The notes: a model not told the origin generated them from the letters alone. A stretch of DNA of 47,132 bases from Cryomorphaceae bacterium (GCA_020832345.1 JAFIEY010000068.1:1-47132), one strand, 5' to 3'. Counted from the first letter of the stretch, positions 27,081-35,775 are shown. A program made the numbers and translations.

Positions 27081-27550
27081 TATTTAGGTTGATTGATATC
27101 GTTGGTATTGGTTTCTTTTTTATTTCGATTGGCATAAAAGTAAAGGGAATGAGACTCTACCTCAACGCCAAAGACCTCTTCAATGGTATCTCGAATTTGT
27201 TGGATTCTGGGATCACAAAATTCAATTATTTCATTGGTGTCCATACAAATAATGTGATCGTGCTGTCTGCTGTAAAAAGATTTTTCGTAGAAAGCTTGAG
27301 TTTGTCCAAATTGGTGTTTTCTAAGCAAATGGCAATCGAGCAGAAGGTCGATGGTATTATAAAGCGTAGCGCGGCTTACCCGGTATTTTTTATTTTTCAT
27401 CGCCACATACAAGGACTCTACATCAAAGTGGTCTTCTTTGGCGTAAATTTCTTGTAGAATAGCGTACCGTTCGGGGGTTTTTCGATGACCTTTATCTTCC
27501 AGATATTTGGTAAACACCTCTTTAACCCGCGCAAAATCTTGCTGCTTCAT
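27080..27550 (-). CDS. Fur-family transcriptional regulator lacking the CxxC zinc motifs
   Basis: The 156-residue protein has the Fur winged helix ([16 protein letters not shown]...[29 protein letters not shown]) and the metal-site segment [22 protein letters not shown]. In the usual CxxC site (HDHLICLxC), the second Cys is replaced (CMDTN), and the second CxxC is missing from the C-terminus. It therefore lacks the structural zinc knot of Zur-like paralogues but keeps HDH residues for a regulatory metal. It is translationally coupled to purA, as in many Bacteroidota. Confidence 0.88.
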   Translation of the reverse strand: MKQQDFARVKEVFTKYLEDKGHRKTPERYAILQEIYAKEDHFDVESLYVAMKNKKYRVSRATLYNTIDLLLDCHLLRKHQFGQTQAFYEKSFYSRQHDHIICMDTNEIIEFCDPRIQQIRDTIEEVFGVEVESHSLYFYANRNKKETNTNDINQPK

Positions 27551-27566
27551 ATTCTTTTGAAAACGT

Positions 27567-27574
27567 CAAATATA
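27567..27574 (-). promoter_or_regulatory. Candidate -7 box for the fur-purA operon
   Basis: TATATTTG on the minus strand matches the -7 consensus exactly, 17 bp before the fur start. No well-spaced -33 element is visible. Confidence 0.4.
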
Positions 27575-27727
27575 CAATGGGCAAAAGTTCTGAGACTTCA
27601 CAACTTAGATTTTTCGTAATCTTTAGGATTAATGGGAAATGCGTACATTTTTGTTGGAAAAGCGGGAGAAAATTATTGGAGTATAAAAAGGTATTGGGAC
27701 TTTGGAATTGGATTTCTCTTCCAGGTT

Positions 27728-28414
27728 TTATTTACGACAGTTTTCATTTAGAAATTCAACAAGCTTGTAAACTATGGTAATAGGATTTTGATTGTGATAG
27801 GGTAATTTTTTTTGATTTTCGTGCAGTTTTCTAGATCTATTGATAGCATCCTTTTGAGATGCATTACCATCTGCTTCTAAAAGTGAATATATTTTTAAAC
27901 AGAAATCATATTTTTTACCCTCATTTTCATAATTACAATTCCATTTTTCTCCCAATTGTTTATAATAAAAATTTCGGTTATTTATTTGGTCTGTAAAATT
28001 ATAATGCAAATAAAACCAAATTTCAAAGCAATCATTAGAATATGCAATATTATAACCCTTGGACAGCCCACTTTCAATCGCATTGTCAAAATCGGAATAT
28101 TCCTTTTCCCCTTGTTTAATATCCATATCAAATACGCACCAAACGGCATCAAATTGAGTTTCATGTTCCTCAATTATACTTTCAGTTGATTCAATTAACT
28201 TTAGCTTGCTCTGTCCTTGCAGGTCAATTGCTTTCACGGTTAAGGTCAGAACTGGAAATGATTCAAAGTAAAGTTTTTCAGTTTGCCCTTCCCCAACAAT
28301 GAGAATTGTGCGATTTACTTCCTTGGTTTCCAACTCATACATTGATGGCTTAACCTTTTTCAACCATGCCTTTTTTCTGTCTGTCTTTTTTATGGCTTTA
28401 GTTTTTTTTGGCAT
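27728..28414 (-). CDS. RloB-family protein (TOPRIM-like), second gene of an abortive-infection-like pair
   Basis: The 228-residue product has a basic N-terminal segment (PKKTKAIKKTDRKKAWLKK) followed by RTILIVGEGQTEKLYFESF, the EGxTE signature of RloB-type TOPRIM-like domains, then WCVFDMDIKQGEKEYSDFDNAI with the acidic DxD cluster, and the conserved SNDCFEIWFYLHY segment. RloB (AbiLii-like) proteins are paired with an ATPase in phage-defence modules. That is the arrangement here: its ATG overlaps the ATPase stop (TAATG). The TOPRIM-like part may be a nuclease, which is inferred. It is strongly AT-rich. Confidence 0.78.
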   Translation of the reverse strand: MPKKTKAIKKTDRKKAWLKKVKPSMYELETKEVNRTILIVGEGQTEKLYFESFPVLTLTVKAIDLQGQSKLKLIESTESIIEEHETQFDAVWCVFDMDIKQGEKEYSDFDNAIESGLSKGYNIAYSNDCFEIWFYLHYNFTDQINNRNFYYKQLGEKWNCNYENEGKKYDFCLKIYSLLEADGNASQKDAINRSRKLHENQKKLPYHNQNPITIVYKLVEFLNENCRK

Positions 28415-29730
28415 TACTCATTATAATTTAAAACTTTATTGAAATGAGCAAGGTAGGGTATTGCCCCATATTTTCCCTGAATATAATCTTTTTCAAATGA
28501 AGCATTATTTCTAATTCCTTTGAATTGTACCAAGGAATATAATCGACTAGCACCATACTGATCTTTTTCAACAAATTCAATTTGATCTCTCCTTAAAAGA
28601 TTAGACGACAAAAGGTTTGTATCATGGGTTGTGAAAATCAATTGAGCTCCCTTATTTTCGCTAGAATTGAATAATTCTAGAATTTTTTTTGTTAGTAAAG
28701 GATGGAATCGCGCATCAAATTCATCTATGATTAATGTCCTATTTTCTTTTAGGGCTTTATAAATGAATGGGCTTAATTCAAATAATTTTCGAGTTCCTTC
28801 AGACTCATGTTCAATAAATGAAAAGCTTTCATCTTCAACAAACTTATTGTTTTTATCATACTTTTTCCTTAACGAAATCAACAATTTTTTCTTTTTATTT
28901 TTATCGAAATTAGTTAATTCATCACCCTCAAAATCAGCAGGCAAATCATTGGAAGAAATCTCTATTGTATCCAGATCTTCTATGCCAACATCACCAAATT
29001 TCAAGAAGTTTAAAATATACTTTTTCTTTTTGTCATCAGACAAAGATTCCCCTGCGATACTATACATTCCTTTGCTGCGTAATCCACTAATGACAAAAAC
29101 CGAAGTTAAGCCCTCAATTAATTGTTTTGATAGTTTGGCGAATCCAAAAGTGGCTAGTGTTGATAAGAATAATGAGTTTTTCCTAAATATTTCATTTTCA
29201 GTAGAACCACCATCAAATAATAAAGTTTTGAGCTTAGCTCCTTCAGAAAAATTGGTTTTATCAAGCTCAATAATTTCCATTCCTTCTCTAATAAAAAAGC
29301 AAAGTTCCCTTTCACCGGGTTTTCCATAAAGCCATTCAGAATAGACACTTTCTTCACTTAATTCAAAACCATATCTGTATCTTACGCTTTTTTCCCAAAA
29401 AATCATTTGAAAAAAACTGGGTTCATTCTCCGTCTCAGTCGATAATTTAAAGGAGTCAACCATGCTCAATACTTTATCATCCTTTACAGAATTCTTGATA
29501 ATTTTAAAAAAGGTAATAAAAGCTTTGACAACATTGCTTTTTCCACTAGCATTAGCTCCATAAATTGCTTTAGATTTTAGAAAGGAATTTTTTTTGATCT
29601 TTTCATCTATGAATACATTGTTCAAATCAATGCTTTCATATTTTGATTTTATTTTGGCAGCTGATAAATTCAGGGTATTTAGGTCTTTAAATGATCTGAA
29701 ATTTCCAAAACTAAACTCTTGTAAAATCAT
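28414..29730 (-). CDS. AAA15/SMC-like ATPase, first gene of an RloA-RloB/AbiL-like pair
   Basis: The 438-residue protein starts with the typical FSFGNFRSFKDLNTLNLSA strand-loop of overcoming-lysogenization-defect type ATPases. Walker A is GANASGKSN (about residues 59-67). The C-terminal half has Walker B TLIIDEFDARFHP and the switch motif FTTHDTNLLSSNLLRRDQIEFVEK. This is the architecture of RloA, AbiLi and the PARIS ATPase, which act with a small effector encoded next door. It is far more AT-rich than fur, purA or fabH and is bordered by repeat copy 3, so horizontal gain is likely. It has its own promoter. Confidence 0.8.
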   Translation of the reverse strand: MILQEFSFGNFRSFKDLNTLNLSAAKIKSKYESIDLNNVFIDEKIKKNSFLKSKAIYGANASGKSNVVKAFITFFKIIKNSVKDDKVLSMVDSFKLSTETENEPSFFQMIFWEKSVRYRYGFELSEESVYSEWLYGKPGERELCFFIREGMEIIELDKTNFSEGAKLKTLLFDGGSTENEIFRKNSLFLSTLATFGFAKLSKQLIEGLTSVFVISGLRSKGMYSIAGESLSDDKKKKYILNFLKFGDVGIEDLDTIEISSNDLPADFEGDELTNFDKNKKKKLLISLRKKYDKNNKFVEDESFSFIEHESEGTRKLFELSPFIYKALKENRTLIIDEFDARFHPLLTKKILELFNSSENKGAQLIFTTHDTNLLSSNLLRRDQIEFVEKDQYGASRLYSLVQFKGIRNNASFEKDYIQGKYGAIPYLAHFNKVLNYNE

Positions 29731-29760
29731 ATTGTTATTTTCTTATTTACATTTATGTTG

Positions 29761-29789
29761 CAAATATACAAATAACAAAACAAACACAA
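29761..29789 (-). promoter_or_regulatory. Promoter for the ATPase-RloB pair
   Basis: TTG (29787-29789) and TATATTTG (29761-29768) on the minus strand are 18 nt apart, 30 bp before the ATPase start and 8 bp from the end of repeat copy 3. Confidence 0.55.
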
Positions 29790-29797
29790 CAATAATT

Positions 29798-29940
29798 GAG
29801 TCTGCTCCAAAAAGTCCCTTTCTGCCAAAATATTCGTTATTGGTATATTTATTTAACTCTCATTAACATCTAGTTAGCTTCGGTTCAAAAATCCATTCCG
29901 CATCGATTTTGATGGAAATCATTTTTTTTAGAGTGGACTC
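29798..29940 (+). repeat. Palindrome-ended MITE-like repeat, copy 3
   Basis: This 143-bp copy is the long form with the small internal inverted repeat (TTAAC...GTTAG). The flanks AATAATT and AATACTT agree at six of seven positions, possibly a decayed target duplication. It lies between the defence pair's promoter and a secreted hypothetical gene. Confidence 0.88.
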
Positions 29941-29954
29941 AATACTTAAACTCC

Positions 29955-30923
29955 TTACTCTCTCGCAGATAAAATAAATTCATAAATGAGTTGTATTTGT
30001 TTCTCGTTTAAATCAAGGTAATCGTCTTTCATTTTTTTAGCTTCATTTATAATCGATTGGAGATCTTCATTTGGCATAATGCTTACCACCTTTTCCATAA
30101 TATTATATGCCATGGAAAAATTTGCGTATCCCGGATTTCTAAGCAGGAATTCTAAATTTTTTAATAAGTGTTTTTTAAGTTTAGGGTAATTGTTATTTGA
30201 AATTAACTCTGTAAAAAAAAGATGTTGTTCGCCAATGGTGTCAATGGAAAAAAACACATTTTCAAGTCGTTCTTTTTGAATTTTAGTAAGCTGGTTAAAA
30301 TGATAATTTTCTTTGGGATTGTCATCAATAGGTTCAACAAGTTTACTACTTGTTAATTCATTTACTCCCTCCCAAAAGGTATATTTATTTTCGCTGCACT
30401 TAACAAGCCATTCAAGAGTTGCTTTTTTCCGCTTACTTTTATTTTTTATTTTTTGGATATCAATATATTCCAAAATCCTAATCTTATATGCATTGAGTAC
30501 TTTATCACTTTTAATAATTTTGGAACCGTATGAAAATCCAACCGTTTGGTAGGTTTGACTTGATTCATCTTTACTCAGAAACGCAATCACCTTTTTTTTG
30601 TCAGGGTAATGCGCCGGTGTGGGACAAATCAATCCAGGCAAATCCTTTACCTGAATATGATTAACATGGATGGGTGATCCCTTTAATACTTCCTCAATGT
30701 AGAGATTAGCCACACCATCTCCTCCAACGCTATATACTTTTACCGAGTCATTCTTTTCCCTATCAAAATAGACTTTTATTGGCTTCTCGGGGTTGTCTAT
30801 TTTTGCGATAACTATTAATTGACTTTTTTCAATAAGCGTTTTTAGGGTTTGAGTAGGTATTGGGTAGGAAAAAACCAATTGGGGGGAAATAATCAAAAAA
30901 AGTATTTTCAAAAATAGTTTCAT
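29955..30923 (-). CDS. Secreted protein of unknown function
   Basis: The 322-residue product has a clear signal peptide (cleavage near VFS-YP, residue 19). The N-terminal domain (TLKTLIEKSQLIVIAKIDNP...GDGVANLYIEEVLKGS...LICPTPAHYPDKKKVIAFLSKDE) resembles periplasmic domains in which a signal-like opening is followed by a VLKG and a FL strand, but I cannot name a family. The C-terminal ~150 residues are charged and helical, with LTKIQKERLENVFF and AYNIMEKVVSIMPNEDLQSII segments. It is AT-rich like the adjacent defence pair. The only cysteines beyond the signal peptide are in the LICPTP segment and the VKCSEN segment. No function is assigned. Confidence 0.6.
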   Translation of the reverse strand: MKLFLKILFLIISPQLVFSYPIPTQTLKTLIEKSQLIVIAKIDNPEKPIKVYFDREKNDSVKVYSVGGDGVANLYIEEVLKGSPIHVNHIQVKDLPGLICPTPAHYPDKKKVIAFLSKDESSQTYQTVGFSYGSKIIKSDKVLNAYKIRILEYIDIQKIKNKSKRKKATLEWLVKCSENKYTFWEGVNELTSSKLVEPIDDNPKENYHFNQLTKIQKERLENVFFSIDTIGEQHLFFTELISNNNYPKLKKHLLKNLEFLLRNPGYANFSMAYNIMEKVVSIMPNEDLQSIINEAKKMKDDYLDLNEKQIQLIYEFILSARE

Positions 30924-31137
30924 TTCAATTTATTTTTTTATCGACAAACCAATTTGGCAAACTTAGCAATTTTTTCTAAACTTATATACTCAAAAGGATT
31001 TTCAATACAATTCATTTATACATCGACAAATCTGTGGGTATCGAATATTATTATTTTTTGCGTAAATTCAAAATCAAACGCAAAATTTGTAATTTCCATA
31101 GTTGTGGGTGTATATTGCACCTTCTAAATTTATCAAG

Positions 31138-32148
31138 ATGTACAGTTCAAAGATTTCCGGGGTAGGCCATTATGTGCCTGAGCGTGTTGTAACCAATGAT
31201 GATTTATCTAAAATAATTGATACCAATGATGCATGGATAACGGAAAGAACCGGCATTAAGGAACGTCGATTTGCCGACTTAGAGGCCGGTGAAACGCCTT
31301 CGGTGATGGGGACAAAAGCAGCGGAATTGGCCTTAAAACGAGCAAATATTTCTAAACACGATATCGATTTTATCATTTTTGCCACGCTGAGCCCCGACTA
31401 TTATTTTCCCGGACCAGGTGTGATGGTACAGGATCAATTGGGTATTGGGGAAATCGGAGCACTCGATGTGCGCAACCAATGTTCCGGGTTTGTTTATGGC
31501 CTTTCTGTGGCCGACCAGTTTATTAAAACCGGGATGTACAAAAACATTTTGTTGATTGGAGCAGAATTGCATAGCGGCGGATTAGACATGACCAGCAGGG
31601 GTAGAGGTGTTTCGGTTATTTTTGGTGATGGCGCTGGTGCGGTTGTGATTTCACGAGCGGAAAATGGGGAAGAGGGTATTTTGTCAACCCACATGCACAG
31701 CGAGGGAAAATATGCGAAGGAATTGGCTTTGCTTTCGCCAAACACCAGCCATTGGGTGCCGGAAATTATGCAAAAAAATGATCCTGAAGATCTTTCCTAT
31801 TACCCTTATATGAACGGGAATTTTGTGTTTAAACACGCAGTCGTTCGCTTTTCTGAAGTTATTGAAGAGGCTTTACAAACGAATAATTGTTCCGTTTCCG
31901 ATATTGACTTACTGATTCCCCACCAAGCTAACCTACGTATAAGTCAGTTTATTCAGAAAAAAATGGGCATGCGTGACGATCAGGTTTTCAACAACATTAT
32001 GAAATACGGCAACACCACAGCCGCATCAATTCCCATCGCAATGAGTGAGGCCTGGGAGGAGGGAAGATTACAACCCGGAAAACTCATTTGCCTCGCCGCA
32101 TTTGGAAGTGGGTTTACTTGGGCGTCCGCATTATTGCGATGGCATTAA
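31138..32148 (+). CDS. fabH: 3-oxoacyl-ACP synthase III (KAS III)
   Basis: The 336-residue enzyme starts fatty-acid synthesis by condensing acyl-CoA with malonyl-ACP. The catalytic triad is complete: Cys115 in NQCSGF, His262 in IPHQAN and Asn292 in YGNTTAA. Other family features are SGVGHYVPERVVTNDDL, TGIKERR and FGDGAGAVVI. I chose the ATG at 31138; the frame also opens from a TTG at 31102, but the extra 12 residues are not family-like. Bacteroidota often carry more than one fabH; this may be the secondary copy, as it is not next to other fab genes. Confidence 0.93.
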   Translation: MYSSKISGVGHYVPERVVTNDDLSKIIDTNDAWITERTGIKERRFADLEAGETPSVMGTKAAELALKRANISKHDIDFIIFATLSPDYYFPGPGVMVQDQLGIGEIGALDVRNQCSGFVYGLSVADQFIKTGMYKNILLIGAELHSGGLDMTSRGRGVSVIFGDGAGAVVISRAENGEEGILSTHMHSEGKYAKELALLSPNTSHWVPEIMQKNDPEDLSYYPYMNGNFVFKHAVVRFSEVIEEALQTNNCSVSDIDLLIPHQANLRISQFIQKKMGMRDDQVFNNIMKYGNTTAASIPIAMSEAWEEGRLQPGKLICLAAFGSGFTWASALLRWH

Positions 32149-32192
32149 ATGTTAATTTTTCTTTTAGAGTTTTTGATAAAAATTCCCTGACC

Positions 32193-32209
32193 TTGGCACG
32201 TATGTTGGG
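32193..32209 (+). promoter_or_regulatory. Sigma-54-like promoter sequence before the prohibitin-like gene
   Basis: TTGGCACG, four bases, then TTGGG resembles the sigma-54 consensus (TGGCACG, N4, TTGCW) except that the critical C of the -12 GC is G. A start near 32219 would leave a leader of about 40 nt. The mismatch keeps this tentative. Confidence 0.3.
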
Positions 32210-32258
32210 ATAAATAATTCAGTTTTAAGTTTTTGTTTCATTTTTAAATTATAAGGGT

Positions 32259-33140
32259 ATGAAAAAGTTAAAGTTAATTCTTGTACTGGCATTGTCGATT
32301 ACCATGCTAGACAGTTGTATGATCATTCGTCAGGGTGAAGTAGGGGTCAAACGAAAATTGGGAAAAGTAAATTATGTACCACTAGATCAAGGCCCCAGGT
32401 TTTTTAATCCGTTCCTAACCTCAATTTTTAAAGTACCGGTAAATACGGTAAATATGGAAGTTGTAGTTCCTTTACCCAGTCGGGAAGGACTAACCATTTC
32501 GGCTGAGGTTTCCATCCTCTACAGATTGCAAAAATCCGAAGTCCCCAGAATATTTGACGAAATTGGTATGAGATACGAACGCACTGTATTGCTTCCGGTC
32601 TTTCGCTCAGCTGTAGCAGACGTAAGTTCACAGTATTATGCAAAAGATATGCACAGTGGTGCCAGAGCGGAAATTGAAGAAAATATTCGAGAAACGATGA
32701 TGAAAGTACTCGGTCCAAAAGGGTTTATTATCGAAAATGTACTGTTAAAAACCATCCGTCTTCCAGACGACTTGGGAAGAGCGATTGAAGAAAAACTCCG
32801 CGCAGAGCAGGAAGCACAACGTATGGAATTTACCAAACAACACGAAGTACTTGAAGCCGAACGTTTATTGATTGCTGCCGAAGGTGAGCAAAAGGCTAAA
32901 ATTGCCAGAGCAGAAGGATCAAAACGCGTGGCCGAAATTGATGCCGAAGGTGATGCGAACGCGATTAAGATTCGAGCAAAAGCGCAGGCCGAAGCCAACG
33001 AAATGATTAGCCAAAGTTTGACGCCAACCGTTCTACGCAACAACCAGATTGAAGCGTTTAGACAACTTTCCGGTTCGCAAAACAGCAAAATTATTATTAC
33101 AGATGGGAAAACGCCATTGCTCGGAATACCGACAAATTAG
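32259..33140 (+). CDS. Prohibitin/Band-7 (SPFH) lipoprotein
   Basis: The 293-residue product has a lipoprotein signal with lipobox LDSC (Cys about residue 20) and an SPFH domain from IRQGEVGVKRKLGKV to about residue 190, including GLTISAEVSILYRL and SSQYYAKDMHSGARAEIEENI. After it comes a long alanine/glutamate-rich coiled coil (residues ~195-265). SPFH proteins assemble into membrane-associated rings. A lipid anchor in place of a transmembrane helix is common in Bacteroidota. An intrinsic terminator follows at 33174-33202. Confidence 0.88.
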   Translation: MKKLKLILVLALSITMLDSCMIIRQGEVGVKRKLGKVNYVPLDQGPRFFNPFLTSIFKVPVNTVNMEVVVPLPSREGLTISAEVSILYRLQKSEVPRIFDEIGMRYERTVLLPVFRSAVADVSSQYYAKDMHSGARAEIEENIRETMMKVLGPKGFIIENVLLKTIRLPDDLGRAIEEKLRAEQEAQRMEFTKQHEVLEAERLLIAAEGEQKAKIARAEGSKRVAEIDAEGDANAIKIRAKAQAEANEMISQSLTPTVLRNNQIEAFRQLSGSQNSKIIITDGKTPLLGIPTN

Positions 33141-33173
33141 TCTGTGCAAACAATCACCTTAATTTTAATGCTA

Positions 33174-33202
33174 AAGCCGTACTTCAAGTGCGGCTTTTTT
33201 TT
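33174..33202 (+). terminator. Intrinsic terminator after the prohibitin-like gene
   Basis: The stem AAGCCGTACTT/AAGTGCGGCTT has a one-base loop (C), or a longer loop if the T-G pair is left open, and is followed by eight Ts. It ends the rightward transcript about 35-60 bp after the stop codon. Confidence 0.75.
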
Positions 33203-33243
33203 GCCTCAAAATTACACAGGCTTTTCGCGGCTATTTAAAAATT

Positions 33244-33298
33244 GAATCTGCTCCCAAAAGTCCCTTTCTGCCAAAATCTTCCTTTTTGGAGTGGACTT
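33244..33298 (+). repeat. Palindrome-ended MITE-like repeat, copy 4 (55-bp short form)
   Basis: Only the two ends of the element remain (left GAATCTGCTCCCAAAAG, right TTTTTGGAGTGGACTT), with the middle missing. It has an exact 6-bp flanking repeat AAAATT (33238-33243 and 33299-33304). The rest of the 33141-33477 gap holds the terminator and a small open frame (33306-33392, 28 codons, basic) that I cannot support as a gene. Confidence 0.85.
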
Positions 33299-33477
33299 AA
33301 AATTGATGGCCAAGGAGAAAAGTCGGGTACGGATGTATTTTAAAGGAGTAAAACTGGAAATCGGCTGCACCAAGCGTTTAAAAAAATCGTAATATCACCA
33401 ATTTATTGTGGTTAAAACGTTTTATCGTTTTACATTCGTGCCAACAAATTAATGTTCAATAAAAACGTCTTTCTAAA

Positions 33478-33951
33478 ATGAAAAAAATATTTGCGCTTCC
33501 GCTCTTTTTAATATTGTTCGCAGCTTGTTCCGGTGGATCTTCTAATGAAATTATTGTTCGTGAAAAAAACCAGCCATCATCAGAAGGTGTTGAATTACAA
33601 ACCGAAGGTATTGCTTTTCGGAAAATGTCTTTAGATGATGCCATCAAAATGGCTGCAAGTCAGAATAAACGTGTGTTTATTGATTATTATGCCGACTGGT
33701 GTGCACCATGTAAAATGATGGAAAAGAATGTTTTTACCCAGGCTGAGGTTTACGAATACTTCAATGAGAAGTTTATTAATGTGAAAATGGATGTCGAGGA
33801 CAATAGCTTTGGAAGTGAAGCTGCGGCCAAACACAATGTCATGGCCATGCCAACGCTTATGGTCATCGATCCGGAAAAGGGTGTCGTTCTCAATGAACGC
33901 GGATACCGCGATGCGAATGGTTTATTAGCAGCAGTAAAATCCATCGAGTAA
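33478..33951 (+). CDS. Thioredoxin-family lipoprotein
   Basis: The 157-residue product has a lipoprotein signal peptide with lipobox FAAC (Cys17) and then a thioredoxin fold with an intact WCAPC active site in DYYADWCAPCKMMEKNVF and the cis-Pro motif AMPTLMVIDPEKG. It resembles DUF255/thioredoxin-7 and DsbD C-terminal domain-like redox proteins. It probably reduces or supplies electrons to periplasmic thiols, which is inferred. It converges with the FAD oxidoreductase with an 8-bp gap. Confidence 0.88.
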   Translation: MKKIFALPLFLILFAACSGGSSNEIIVREKNQPSSEGVELQTEGIAFRKMSLDDAIKMAASQNKRVFIDYYADWCAPCKMMEKNVFTQAEVYEYFNEKFINVKMDVEDNSFGSEAAAKHNVMAMPTLMVIDPEKGVVLNERGYRDANGLLAAVKSIE

Positions 33952-33959
33952 ATCTGATC

Positions 33960-35120
33960 TTATGAGAAGTACTTACTTGTAATATAGGGCGCTAAAGCAA
34001 CACCCATGCCGCCCAAACGGACGATATAGTGAATATTTCCCTTTCGACCAACCAAGGGTGTTTTTTCGTTTTTCGATCCAAAAGCCATGGTGCCTGCCCA
34101 TCGGAAATCAATTTGATAGTCCGCATCCGGAAGGAAGACTTCTTTTAAAACCCTTTCCAAATCATTTTGAATTCGCTCTGTGGTCTCCATGGAATCAGTT
34201 TGTTCATTTTCTTTGTCCAAATGCCTTCCGCCACCAATCAAAACCCGCATATCCGGCAAATGTCGAAGGTAATAATAGCCCTGTTGGTAATGAAAATTGC
34301 CCGGACGGTAATGGTTGGGCAGGGGAGAGGTCACTAGAATTTGTCCGCGATTGGGGTAAACATCAAGCTCCGGTAATAATTGCTGCGCCAATCCATTGAC
34401 AGCAATCACACATTCTTGGGTAATTATTGTCCCTCGGTCGGTATCCAATTCCACCTTGTCACCGATATTCTGAACCGCGGTTACTGCTATATCCCGATAA
34501 AATTCAACGCCTTTTTGATGAAGCATTCCGTAAAGTTGTTGCAACATTAGCCCAGAATGTATAGCGCCTTCTATTTGATTGTAAATAACTTGAGTTCCTC
34601 TACTTAAATTAAATTCACAGACTACTTCATTTTTTACTTTAAATGGTTGAAGGGATAATCCAAACCATTGGTTTACCTCAAAAAGGTGATCTGCGCATTC
34701 CTGGAAAAGCGACACTTCTTGCGGGGTGAATATTTCCAGTCCTCCGTTTTGTTCCCACTGAATGTTTCTTACTTTAAATATATCTTGTAAAATCTGCAAT
34801 CCTTCATATCGCTGCATCATGAGTTCACCGGCGTATTGTTTCCCGTGCTTGTCTGCGTCGTCGAGATACTCTGAGATACTTCCAAAGCACGCAAATCCTG
34901 CGTTTCTGGTGGTTGCACCTTGAGGCTGTCCGTGTTTGTCTAAAATAGCAATTGTGGCATTGGGATGTTTGATTTTCAAAAACCAAGCAGAAAGTGCCCC
35001 GGTAATACCACCCCCTACAATGCAAAAATCCCAGCGCTTGTCAACACTGGGAAATTGCCAAAATGAAAGATGGGGTTTATGATTATGCAATGGCTGGATA
35101 TTTTTTGGTAAATAAACCAA
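33960..35120 (-). CDS. FAD-dependent oxidoreductase of the DAO family
   Basis: The 386-residue protein has the FAD-binding motif CIVGGGITGALSAWFL (about residues 33-48), followed by IAILDKHGQPQGATTRNAGFACFGS, and the second Rossmann strand near CVIAVNGLAQQLLPEL. The RWAGTMAFGSKNEKTPLVG segment at the C-terminus is typical of glycine/D-amino-acid oxidases. The substrate is unknown. The ATG at 35120 lies 38 bp inside the upstream DUF6580 gene; a later start would remove part of the nucleotide-binding domain, so I keep the overlap. Confidence 0.82.
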   Translation of the reverse strand: MVYLPKNIQPLHNHKPHLSFWQFPSVDKRWDFCIVGGGITGALSAWFLKIKHPNATIAILDKHGQPQGATTRNAGFACFGSISEYLDDADKHGKQYAGELMMQRYEGLQILQDIFKVRNIQWEQNGGLEIFTPQEVSLFQECADHLFEVNQWFGLSLQPFKVKNEVVCEFNLSRGTQVIYNQIEGAIHSGLMLQQLYGMLHQKGVEFYRDIAVTAVQNIGDKVELDTDRGTIITQECVIAVNGLAQQLLPELDVYPNRGQILVTSPLPNHYRPGNFHYQQGYYYLRHLPDMRVLIGGGRHLDKENEQTDSMETTERIQNDLERVLKEVFLPDADYQIDFRWAGTMAFGSKNEKTPLVGRKGNIHYIVRLGGMGVALAPYITSKYFS

Positions 35121-35634
35121 AGGCGCCGAACAAGACCACGCCGTAAATCATGGTAAACAAGAGCTGATTTAATGCAAAAGGAATCCCGGCAGCATAGGCG
35201 GTTAGCAGTCCACTAAATGTTTTTGGATACAAGGGGAGGGACAACCATGCTCCGAAATTAGTCAACAGGAAAAAGACGAGTACACTGGAGACAAAAGCGC
35301 CACCCAGTCTGGAGATTGTAAAACCTGATTTAAGAAAAATACCCAGAAGAATACTAAGGGCAAAACCGGCGTAGATAAATCCAAATCCACCAGTGAACCA
35401 TACAAAGCCGCTGTTTAGACTGCCGTACACCACATTGTTTATTAACAAGTCACTGATAAATAACGATATGAACAAAATACCAAAGGCTAGCAACTTATTT
35501 CTAAAGGCGAATCCACCAAAGATGGCAACTGCACCAATGGCTGTAGCATTGGGAGGGTGGGGGATGAAGCGAGAGAAAATACCCAAAACGACCAGACTAA
35601 CTATAAGGAGTAAAGATTGATTTTGCTTGCTCAT
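35083..35634 (-). CDS. DUF6580-like integral membrane protein, putative transporter
   Basis: The 183-residue protein has about six hydrophobic helices, starting at residue 8, with the typical RFIPHPPNATAIGAVAIFGGFAF motif near the N-terminus and ISDLLINNVVYGSL. This family resembles the S-component of energy-coupling-factor vitamin transporters, but no substrate is known. It overlaps the FAD oxidoreductase gene by 38 bp, so the two are translationally linked. Confidence 0.7.
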   Translation of the reverse strand: MSKQNQSLLLIVSLVVLGIFSRFIPHPPNATAIGAVAIFGGFAFRNKLLAFGILFISLFISDLLINNVVYGSLNSGFVWFTGGFGFIYAGFALSILLGIFLKSGFTISRLGGAFVSSVLVFFLLTNFGAWLSLPLYPKTFSGLLTAYAAGIPFALNQLLFTMIYGVVLFGAFGLFTKKYPAIA

Positions 35635-35742
35635 GGAAACATGTTTTTAATATTAGGCAAAAGTAATCCGATTTTCATCAATCTCAAAATGGAATGGTGT
35701 TTTTTTCTAAAGTTCAATTCTTTAATAATAATGTAGTCTATA

Positions 35743-35752
35743 TACAAATGTG
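35743..35752. promoter_or_regulatory. Operator-like site 1 upstream of the XRE gene (TACAAATGTG)
   Basis: This is one of five near-palindromic TACAAnTGTA-type sites in the 422-bp gap before the XRE regulator. It is preceded by TATA (TATATACAAATGTG). Confidence 0.4.
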
Positions 35753-35765
35753 AATATTGTTAATA

Positions 35766-35775
35766 TACAAATGTT
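35766..35775. promoter_or_regulatory. Operator-like site 2 upstream of the XRE gene (TACAAATGTT)
   Basis: The site has the same 9-base core (TACAAATGT) as site 1. The two cores start 23 bp apart. Confidence 0.4.

Noticed and set aside
27577-27780. Small gene in the gap between fur and the RloB gene
   Set aside because: The 67-codon frame overlaps the end of the RloB gene, has no family-like features and no promoter of its own.
33306-33392. Small basic protein after repeat copy 4
   Set aside because: The 28-codon frame overlaps no known domain and begins next to the repeat's flanking duplication; nothing supports expression.
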